Source: Candidatus Woesearchaeota archaeon
GTDB lineage: Archaea > Nanobdellota > Nanobdellia > SCGC-AAA011-G17 > GW2011-AR17
NCBI GenBank assembly: GCA_003694495.1
Contig: RFJO01000099.1
Coordinates: 1 to 15,360 of the forward strand
Direction of reading: 5' to 3'
DNA: 15,360 nucleotides
The position numbers and the translations under genes are program-made. Of the stretch, positions 7,240 through 11,902 are shown in pieces (position 1 is the stretch's first letter; every line of letters begins with the position of its first letter). A model generated the notes under the pieces. That model was not told the origin of the DNA, did not search any database, and saw nothing but the letters and a program-made list of their open reading frames with translations.

Positions 7240-8397
7240 ATGAATGAATTTGAAAAATTTAATTTAGATGAAGGGTTTATAATGACTTTAAACCATTTAG
7301 GGTTTAAAAAACCTACAGAGATACAAAATAAGTCTATAAAACATATACTTGAAGGAAAAGACATAATAGGAGAATCTGCTACAGGGTCAGGAAAGACCTT
7401 GGCTTTCTCCGTAGGAATCATCGAAATTGTTGAAAAAGGAAAAGGTGTGCAGGCAATCGTACTTTCACCTACAAGAGAACTTGCTGAACAAATAAGAAAA
7501 GATCTTGTAAGTTATTCAGCTCATAAGGATCTTAACATAATTTCTGTATATGGCGGTGTGTCAATAGATAGGCAAATTTATGATCTTCAATCTGCAGATG
7601 TTGTGGTTGCAACGCCTGGAAGGATGTTGGATATAATCAATAGAAGAGCTATAAGGTTGCAAGAAGTTAAGGTTCTTGTAATAGATGAAGCTGACAGAAT
7701 GTTGGACATGGGGTTTATAGAAGATGTTGAAAAAATAGTAAGTTATTGCCCAAAACAAAGGCAAACCATGTTTTTTACAGCTACGGTTACGCAAAGGCTT
7801 ATGCAATTGGCTAATAATTATATGAATAATGCTGTGAAAGTGTCAGCAAATCGGCATGTTGACCCGTCTAAACTTAAACAAGTTTACTTTAATGTATCGA
7901 GAAATTTAAAGTTGTCTTTGCTTGTTCATCTTCTTAAACAAAAAAAGCAAGGGTTGACAATGGTGTTTTGTAATACGAGAAGGTCAACTGACTTTGTCAT
8001 AAAAAATCTTAAAGCTAACAAAATTAAGGCTATAGCAATACACGGTGGGTTTACACAGAATAAAAGAGAAAAAGCTATAGAACAGTTTAATAAAATGAAA
8101 GATTGTACCCTGGTTTGTACAGACGTTGCAGCAAGAGGGTTGCATATAAAAGATGTAGAGCATGTTATTAATTATGAAATCCCAACAGATGCAAAAGATT
8201 ATGTGCATAGGATTGGAAGAACTGCCAGAGCAGGAAACTCAGGTAAAGTTTTTAACTTGATTGCTGAGCAGGATCATGAGAATTTTTCAAAGGTTGAATA
8301 TGAATATAGCGAGTTTAATATTGAAATGCAAAAACGGCCCTACATAGAAATGATAAAGCCACTTTATGTGCAACCAAGAAGAAGGTTTAGAAGATAA
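7240..8397 (+). CDS. DEAD-box ATP-dependent RNA helicase
   Basis: A two-domain SF2 RNA helicase of 385 residues that remodels RNA with ATP. All core motifs are visible: Q motif with F7 and PTEIQ (25-29), Walker A ATGSGKT (47-53), PTREL (77-81), TPGR (125-128), DEAD (149-152) and TAT in place of SAT (180-182). In the second RecA-like domain ARGLHIKDVEHVINYEIP and HRIGRTARAG are present. It ends soon after in a short basic tail (PRRRFRR), so there is no large accessory domain. I place the start at 7240, which follows a GTGAGG SD-like motif. An in-frame ATG at 7195 would add 15 residues but lies inside a predicted hairpin in the leader. The leader (about 85 nt from the TATA-like box estimate) is long for this window and structured, which hints at control by cold or RNA folding. 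A cold-shock or ribosome-assembly role is inference. Confidence 0.95.
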   Translation: MNEFEKFNLDEGFIMTLNHLGFKKPTEIQNKSIKHILEGKDIIGESATGSGKTLAFSVGIIEIVEKGKGVQAIVLSPTRELAEQIRKDLVSYSAHKDLNIISVYGGVSIDRQIYDLQSADVVVATPGRMLDIINRRAIRLQEVKVLVIDEADRMLDMGFIEDVEKIVSYCPKQRQTMFFTATVTQRLMQLANNYMNNAVKVSANRHVDPSKLKQVYFNVSRNLKLSLLVHLLKQKKQGLTMVFCNTRRSTDFVIKNLKANKIKAIAIHGGFTQNKREKAIEQFNKMKDCTLVCTDVAARGLHIKDVEHVINYEIPTDAKDYVHRIGRTARAGNSGKVFNLIAEQDHENFSKVEYEYSEFNIEMQKRPYIEMIKPLYVQPRRRFRR

Positions 8398-8410
8398 AAA
8401 AAGAAAAAGG
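8398..8410 (-). terminator. T-tract after the histone-fold gene
   Basis: Downstream of the stop on the minus strand the DNA reads CCTTTTTCTTTTTTT, a T-rich run consistent with archaeal termination, in the short gap before the convergent helicase gene. Confidence 0.45.
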
Positions 8411-8412
8411 GT

Positions 8413-8583
8413 TTAAAGGTCTCTTGCTTGTACAGTTGACCTTTTATTTGCTCTTGCTCTTTCTGCTGCTTTTTTAAGCAGTCTTACAACTTCTTCGTTT
8501 AAAGCATCAGCAAGGTCACCGCCAACGTTCATACCGTCTAAATGTTCTTTTAGTTTGCTTCTTACAATTACTAAATCTGCCAT
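8413..8583 (-). CDS. Very short histone-fold DNA-binding protein
   Basis: A 56-residue basic protein. Its sequence pattern, VRSKLKEHLD near the start, GDLADALNEEVVRLLKKAAERARAN in the middle and KRSTVQARDL at the end, is that of a histone fold. Alpha-1, the long central helix and the loop-2 R-(S/K)-T-V-x-x-x-D-L element are present, but alpha-3 is essentially missing because the protein stops right after RDL. Canonical archaeal histones run about 66-70 residues and continue into alpha-3. The closest pattern I know is the minimal or alpha-3-truncated histones, including bacterial ones such as that of Bdellovibrio. It probably dimerises and coats or bends DNA. AAAAGGAGGAAC ends 5 nt before the ATG, a strong SD, and the leader upstream is about 65 nt. 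It converges on the helicase gene with 15 bp between stops. Fold assignment is by pattern only. Confidence 0.85.
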   Translation of the reverse strand: MADLVIVRSKLKEHLDGMNVGGDLADALNEEVVRLLKKAAERARANKRSTVQARDL

Positions 8584-8615
8584 TTTTTGTTCCTCCTTTT
8601 TTATTTTTAAGAATA

Positions 8616-8633
8616 TAGCGCTAAAATGGCCAT
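8616..8633. repeat. Two adjacent 8-bp palindromes in the histone-fold gene leader
   Basis: TAGCGCTA (8616-8623) and ATGGCCAT (8626-8633) lie 2 nt apart between the TATA-like box (8671-8678) and the SD. They are GC-rich against an AT-rich background and might be protein-binding sites or small RNA stems. Confidence 0.35.
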
Positions 8634-8670
8634 ATCCTCTTTTTTGTTATACATCTAAAAATGTAATAAG

Positions 8671-8678
8671 TATTTAAA
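8671..8678 (-). promoter_or_regulatory. TATA-like box of the histone-fold gene
   Basis: TTTAAATA on the minus strand, about 92 nt before the ATG at 8583, predicts a leader of about 65 nt that ends in a strong SD. A nearer promoter is not obvious. Confidence 0.45.
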
Positions 8679-8703
8679 CTTTTCTAAAATCGGCTTAATT
8701 CCT

Positions 8704-9711
8704 TTAAATTTTGCTGTATTTTAATATATAATATGTATTCTCACCATGCTCGATAACGAAGTGGTCATCTAGTTTAAGATTTGTAATAAAATCTAAACTT
8801 TTGTTTGTAAGAATAGTTAACTTGCCGTTTCTCTTTAACACTATGTTAGCTTTGTCAAAAAGTTCTTTGTAAACATTCGTTGCATCGTTGTGAGAACTAA
8901 ATAAAGGAGGGGAAGTTATTATATGGTCGACTTCGTTTTCATTGAATTTTACGTCAAGCCAGCTTATGTCAATTTTGCTAAACTTTATTTTGTCATTTAT
9001 GTTAGCTAACTTTGAGTTAACTTTGCAGTTTTGAATGTTGTGGAGATTGTTGTCATATGCATAAATTTGTAAGTTTGAGTTGTTGTCTTTGTCAAAATAA
9101 TCGCCTTCAATTTCCCTGGGTAAGCTTAATGCAAAGGATGCAGCCTCTATAACTAATGTGCCGTCTTTTGCGAATGGGTCAACTAGTATTTGAGATTTGT
9201 TCCAACCACTGAACCTTACCATTCCATAAGCAATAGAGGCGTTAAGTGACTGGTTGTGAACACGAAGCTTATACGCCCTTTTAGTTAAATTTTTTCTTAC
9301 AATTGCAACGCCTATGATGCATAAATTTTCAATAATGTCAACAATGATTACATTGTCAGCGTTGTCTAAGTTAACTTTGTTGCCTTTGTTATAATAAAAT
9401 TCGCCAACTTTCTTTTCAACTTCTTGTGATGAAAAATTAAGGTTTTTGAAACACTTTACCTTAAACGTGCCATTGATCTTTATCTCGGGGAGATTAAGAG
9501 TTATTTCATTTAATGAGCTGAAGGTGAAGGATTTCTTAAATTCATAAACTGTAATAAGGCTCCGACAGAATTTTAATAATCTATCTATGTTATTTGTAGA
9601 AAATTTTAATAATCCTGGAGACAACTTTTTACAAGGAGCTGAGCATAAGTCTTTGATCTCTAACTCTGCGATACTTTCCAGGCCGTTTATACATTTGGCA
9701 ATATATTCCAT
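8704..9711 (-). CDS. THUMP-domain class I RNA methyltransferase (COG0116/Trm14-like), divergent motifs
   Basis: A 335-residue protein with a THUMP-like RNA-binding region (about 45-145) followed by a Rossmann methyltransferase. LTKRAYKLRVHNQSLNASIA (142-161) is the junction typical of this group, and DPFAKDGTLVIEAA (178-191) is the SAM-binding motif I. SPPL (267-270) sits at the catalytic motif IV position. Relatives make N2-methylguanosine in tRNA or 23S rRNA and usually read DPxCGSGT and NPPYG. Here both are altered (AKDGT for CGSGT, SPPL for NPPY), so the reaction or target base may differ, or activity may be reduced. I start it at 9711, where MEYIAKCINGLESIAELEI is the expected N-terminus. 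A TATA-like box is centred 26-27 nt upstream of that ATG, and no SD is present. The ATG at 9765 would add 18 non-homologous residues and lies beyond the promoter. Confidence 0.85.
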   Translation of the reverse strand: MEYIAKCINGLESIAELEIKDLCSAPCKKLSPGLLKFSTNNIDRLLKFCRSLITVYEFKKSFTFSSLNEITLNLPEIKINGTFKVKCFKNLNFSSQEVEKKVGEFYYNKGNKVNLDNADNVIIVDIIENLCIIGVAIVRKNLTKRAYKLRVHNQSLNASIAYGMVRFSGWNKSQILVDPFAKDGTLVIEAASFALSLPREIEGDYFDKDNNSNLQIYAYDNNLHNIQNCKVNSKLANINDKIKFSKIDISWLDVKFNENEVDHIITSPPLFSSHNDATNVYKELFDKANIVLKRNGKLTILTNKSLDFITNLKLDDHFVIEHGENTYYILKYSKI

Positions 9712-9733
9712 AATAATGCTAATTCTAGGATAA

Positions 9734-9743
9734 AATATATAAA
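9734..9743. promoter_or_regulatory. Shared TATA-like box of the THUMP methyltransferase and lipoprotein genes
   Basis: AATATATAAA includes the palindrome ATATAT (centre 9737.5). The methyltransferase ATG (9711) lies 26-27 nt away on one side and the lipoprotein ATG (9766) 28-29 nt away on the other. Neither gene has an SD. The layout repeats that of the hjc/ZIP intergenic region. Confidence 0.6.
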
Positions 9744-9765
9744 TGTATCTTTTAAACACATACAT

Positions 9766-10068
9766 ATGCTCAGAAAAATACTAATGGCAGGTACAATGTT
9801 TATTAGTGCATGTATTGCGCCAAAATATGAGGTTATGGAAATTAATACAACATATACAATGAACTTGTTTGCTGATAGTTGTATTGCTAACCCTTGCAGT
9901 GAAAGTACAAATGAATATCTATGTAGAGAAATGCAATCTGAATATAATTACTTTAAAAAACATAATAAAGGAGTGAGAACAGAAAAAATTAAGGATGCCT
10001 TAGAATATTATATTAAAACTTATTGTGGCGAAGATAGGGTTATAATAGAGGAACCAGAATTAGAATAA
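9766..10068 (+). CDS. Small putative lipoprotein with four further cysteines
   Basis: A 100-residue protein of unknown function. The start MLRKILMAGTMFISAC looks like a lipoprotein signal: two basic residues, a hydrophobic core and a lipobox ending at C16 (ISAC). The mature part is acidic at its end and holds four cysteines (C39, C44, C53, C87), an even number that could form two disulfides outside the cell. It has no other motif I know. The ATG is 28-29 nt downstream of the TATA-like box shared with the methyltransferase gene, and no SD is present, so a leaderless mRNA is likely. The end overlaps the convergent radical SAM gene by 9 bp. The intact reading frame, promoter position and signal peptide argue that it is a real gene. 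Confidence 0.7.
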   Translation: MLRKILMAGTMFISACIAPKYEVMEINTTYTMNLFADSCIANPCSESTNEYLCREMQSEYNYFKKHNKGVRTEKIKDALEYYIKTYCGEDRVIIEEPELE

Positions 10069-11028
10069 GTTCCCAACATAAATGTTGTTTTTTGTTTCTA
10101 CTATTTTTACGTTGACCAAATCCCCAGGGCTGGCCTTGCATCCGTTTACTGAGACAACACGGTTTCTTCCGACAGCGTGCATTTGGTTGCGCCACCAGCC
10201 AGGGGCCTTTACTTCTAGCTTGACAACCTCATTCTTTTTGAACTTTAACGGAAGCGATTTGCACTTTTTTATGCCCATATCTTGACGAGTGAGGATAAGC
10301 TTATAATTGAATTCTTTCTCCCATTTTTTTAATTGGTCATAAAATTTCCAATATGTGAGGGGCTTTGTTTTGATTTTTCTTGAATATTTGTAGACCTCAT
10401 ACTTTTGTATTCCAATCTTTGCGTTAAGCTCTTTTGCTAACGTAATAAGCTCTTCCATTTCGTTTACCTTAGGGATCCAAACTGGAGCAAGCAATAGTTC
10501 TATATTGCTTTTTGAAATTTTTTCAGCTATGTTTAAAATTTTTTTTAAGTTGTAGTGTTCAATTCCTGATAATTTTTTAGCAAGCTCTTCATCTAATGTG
10601 TTGATTGAAAGGTTGATTTGATTTAAACCTGCTTTTTCAAGTTTTTTTATCATGTTAGGGGTTAACAAAGATCCGTTGGATTGCATGGAAATACGTTTAA
10701 CTAGAGGGTTTGAGCATAAGCCCTTTACAAGGTTAACAATGTCAGGGTATGTCATAACCTCGCCAACAGAGTCAAGGTTGCATTCAATTGGAACACTTTT
10801 GTATTTTGCAACTTCGTTAACATAATCAAGAAGATAATTGCACTCTACCATGAAATTTGCGGGGTGCATGTCAGGATTGTTTGAGTTGGTTGAACAGTAT
10901 AAACATCTATGGTTGCAAATGGACGTTGGGCGCACCTGGATTAAGTCTGTGCCCCTGTCAATTATGCCGAATGCAATTGAACCTATAAGAGGTATGCCAG
11001 AATCGTACGTAACCTTGACTAACTTCAT
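10060..11028 (-). CDS. Radical SAM protein with C-terminal TRAM-like domain
   Basis: A 322-residue radical SAM enzyme. CNHRCLYC (C38, C42, C45) is the CxxxCxxC motif for the [4Fe-4S] cluster. SVGEV (87-91) is the glycine-containing 'GGE-like' SAM-contact region, and SMQSNGS and NQINLSINT follow in the TIM barrel. The last 55 residues, with VVSVNGCKASPGDLVNVKI and YVGN, form a small beta-barrel of TRAM type, which usually binds RNA. The combination resembles the archaeal uncharacterised Fe-S oxidoreductases of COG2100, so RNA modification is possible but unproven. Although it follows the rubredoxin-like gene by only 35 nt, it has no SD. A TATA-like box (11052-11059) sits about 27 nt before the ATG, so it probably has its own leaderless promoter as well as read-through. 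C83, C105, C256 and C297 are extra cysteines with no clear pattern. Confidence 0.85.
   Translation of the reverse strand: MKLVKVTYDSGIPLIGSIAFGIIDRGTDLIQVRPTSICNHRCLYCSTNSNNPDMHPANFMVECNYLLDYVNEVAKYKSVPIECNLDSVGEVMTYPDIVNLVKGLCSNPLVKRISMQSNGSLLTPNMIKKLEKAGLNQINLSINTLDEELAKKLSGIEHYNLKKILNIAEKISKSNIELLLAPVWIPKVNEMEELITLAKELNAKIGIQKYEVYKYSRKIKTKPLTYWKFYDQLKKWEKEFNYKLILTRQDMGIKKCKSLPLKFKKNEVVKLEVKAPGWWRNQMHAVGRNRVVSVNGCKASPGDLVNVKIVETKNNIYVGNLF
10074..10093 (+). terminator. Possible stem-loop and T-tract after the small lipoprotein gene
   Basis: CAACAT and ATGTTG form a short stem with almost no loop (or 5 bp with a TAAA loop), followed by six T. It starts 5 nt after the lipoprotein stop but lies in the coding end of the convergent radical SAM gene, so it could be chance. 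Confidence 0.3.
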
Positions 11029-11051
11029 GACAATTAAAAAAAGACTAATGC

Positions 11052-11059
11052 TTAAATAT
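11052..11059 (-). promoter_or_regulatory. TATA-like box of the radical SAM/TRAM gene
   Basis: ATATTTAA on the minus strand is centred 27-28 nt before the ATG at 11028 and no SD is present. It lies 4 nt past the rubredoxin-like stop codon, pointing to an internal leaderless promoter in the operon. Confidence 0.5.
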
Positions 11060-11063
11060 CTTT

Positions 11064-11204
11064 TTATTCTAATACTTTTAATGCTTCTTCTTTGCTAATC
11101 TCTACATACTTATTATCCTGCTGGCAGGTCGGGCAATGTTCAGGCCCTGCGTTGCCGTAATGAATGTCGCTGCAAACAGTGCATCTCCAATATTTTTTAT
11201 TCAT
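11064..11204 (-). CDS. Rubredoxin-like small iron protein
   Basis: A 46-residue protein that matches the stand-alone rubredoxin-like domain found at the C-terminus of rubrerythrins. YWRCTVC (C8, C11) and EHCPTC (C24, C27) form the two CxxC knuckles that bind one iron, with IHYGNAGP between them. About 19 further residues form a charged tail. It would carry single electrons in the cytoplasm. An AGGAGGT SD lies just before the ATG, the best in this operon, and it starts 9 nt after the stop of the two-helix membrane protein. Its place right behind a cytochrome b5 lipoprotein and a putative haem-binding membrane protein suggests it is the cytoplasmic redox partner of that set (inference). Zinc instead of iron is possible, since the two knuckles alone do not tell them apart. 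Confidence 0.87.
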   Translation of the reverse strand: MNKKYWRCTVCSDIHYGNAGPEHCPTCQQDNKYVEISKEEALKVLE

Positions 11205-11213
11205 TTTTACCTC

Positions 11214-11426
11214 CTAAATATAGTTTGATATGCCTAATATTGCATGGAATATTGCGAGAGCTATAGTGACCTTGGCAAAAAGAAAGTGGTATTTCATGTT
11301 AATCTTGTTTATGCCGCGAACGTTTAACATAGCAATGGTGGCAGTGAAAACTAAGCTTAGAAATGTTAAAATCCCTGCCCAAAATATTAAAGGTTTGCCT
11401 AGTATTGAATAATAAGCTATGCTCAT
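11214..11426 (-). CDS. Small two-helix membrane protein, candidate mini cytochrome b
   Basis: A 70-residue protein with two hydrophobic helices (about 8-34 and 47-68) joined by a short basic loop (NVRGINKINMKY). I recognise no family. The second helix carries H47 at its cytoplasm-proximal end and H61 near the other end, 14 residues apart. That is the same spacing as each pair of haem-ligand histidines in cytochrome b helices. A homodimer would supply four histidines and could hold two haem b groups across the membrane. The gene overlaps the cytochrome b5 lipoprotein gene by 4 bp (ATGA), with GGTGA as SD, and precedes the rubredoxin-like gene. This genetic context is what makes haem binding plausible. 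Haem binding is inference, as histidines may also occur in helices for other reasons. Confidence 0.75.
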   Translation of the reverse strand: MSIAYYSILGKPLIFWAGILTFLSLVFTATIAMLNVRGINKINMKYHFLFAKVTIALAIFHAILGISNYI

Positions 11427-11788
11427 TTTAAGTCACCTATATAATATTCTTTTAACTTGTTTCTTGCTTTCTCCGAATGCGGTGTCCCGGAACCCATTGG
11501 ACGGGTTTCGTATAAGTTAGTGGCGTCAGTGCCGCACCCTTGCAAAATGGCATTACCCCCTGGGTGGGATGAGGTGAAGGAAGTAACGTCGTAAACTTTG
11601 TTGTTAATCAATAACCAACAATCGTTGGCGTTGTTGTGTTGAGAAATTTCTTCCATGCTGTATTTTTCAGGAACTATAATGTTTGCTTTGTTCGTTGATG
11701 CGTCCCCTGAAGGAATTTCTTCATTAGGTGCTTGATTGCTGCAACCTAATATGACTATGAATGCCATTAATAAAATTACTTTTTTCAT
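11423..11788 (-). CDS. Cytochrome b5-domain lipoprotein
   Basis: A 121-residue exported haem protein. MKKVILLMAFIVILGC is a lipoprotein signal with lipobox ILGC (C16). A polar linker (about 17-39) follows, then a cytochrome b5 domain (about 40-120). The domain begins with YSMEEISQHNNANDCWLLIN and has KVYDVTSF. HPGG (75-78) supplies the first haem ligand H75, and H104 in HSEKARNKL supplies the second, so both axial ligands are present. The domain would sit outside the cytoplasmic membrane and shuttle electrons. C57 and C85 might form a disulfide. The start is supported by a TATA-like box about 27 nt upstream and no SD (leaderless). It heads an operon with the two-helix membrane protein, the rubredoxin-like protein and probably the radical SAM gene. 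Its electron donor and acceptor are not known. Confidence 0.92.
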   Translation of the reverse strand: MKKVILLMAFIVILGCSNQAPNEEIPSGDASTNKANIIVPEKYSMEEISQHNNANDCWLLINNKVYDVTSFTSSHPGGNAILQGCGTDATNLYETRPMGSGTPHSEKARNKLKEYYIGDLK

Positions 11789-11811
11789 ACCTTAACTTAA
11801 ATTAATAATGA

Positions 11812-11819
11812 TTTATATA
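11812..11819 (-). promoter_or_regulatory. TATA-like box of the cytochrome b5 operon
   Basis: TATATAAA on the minus strand is centred 27-28 nt before the cytochrome b5 ATG at 11788, with no SD before it, consistent with a leaderless transcript. Confidence 0.6.
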
Positions 11820-11856
11820 ATTTACCTATGTTGTAAAATTTTAAACTAATCAATAA

Positions 11857-11865
11857 TTATATAAA
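11857..11865 (+). promoter_or_regulatory. TATA-like box of the zwf-tkt operon
   Basis: TTATATAAA lies about 42 nt before the zwf ATG. The predicted transcript start near 11888 leaves a leader of about 15 nt carrying the AAAGAGGTG SD. Confidence 0.55.
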
Positions 11866-11877
11866 GAATAATTCTTT
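11863..11877. repeat. 15-bp palindrome downstream of the zwf TATA-like box
   Basis: AAAGAAT and ATTCTTT are perfect arms around one central A. The element overlaps the end of the TATA-like box and reaches towards the predicted start site, a typical place for an archaeal repressor operator. In AT-rich DNA it could also be chance. Confidence 0.4.
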
Positions 11878-11902
11878 TTAATTTTAAATAAAAGAGGTGT
11901 AA

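Noticed and set aside
9712..9765. Longer N-terminus for the THUMP methyltransferase
   Set aside because: The extra 18 residues are unlike the family and would require transcription to start beyond the evident TATA-like box; 9711 fits both homology and promoter.
9766..9783. Shared MLRKIL start of the small lipoprotein and the metzincin-like protein
   Set aside because: The identity is limited to six signal-peptide residues and the codons differ, so it looks like convergence and not a repeated or moved element.
10074..10093. Strong bacterial-type terminator
   Set aside because: The stem is only 5-6 bp with a tiny loop and lies in coding sequence of the opposite gene, so I keep it only as a low-confidence feature.
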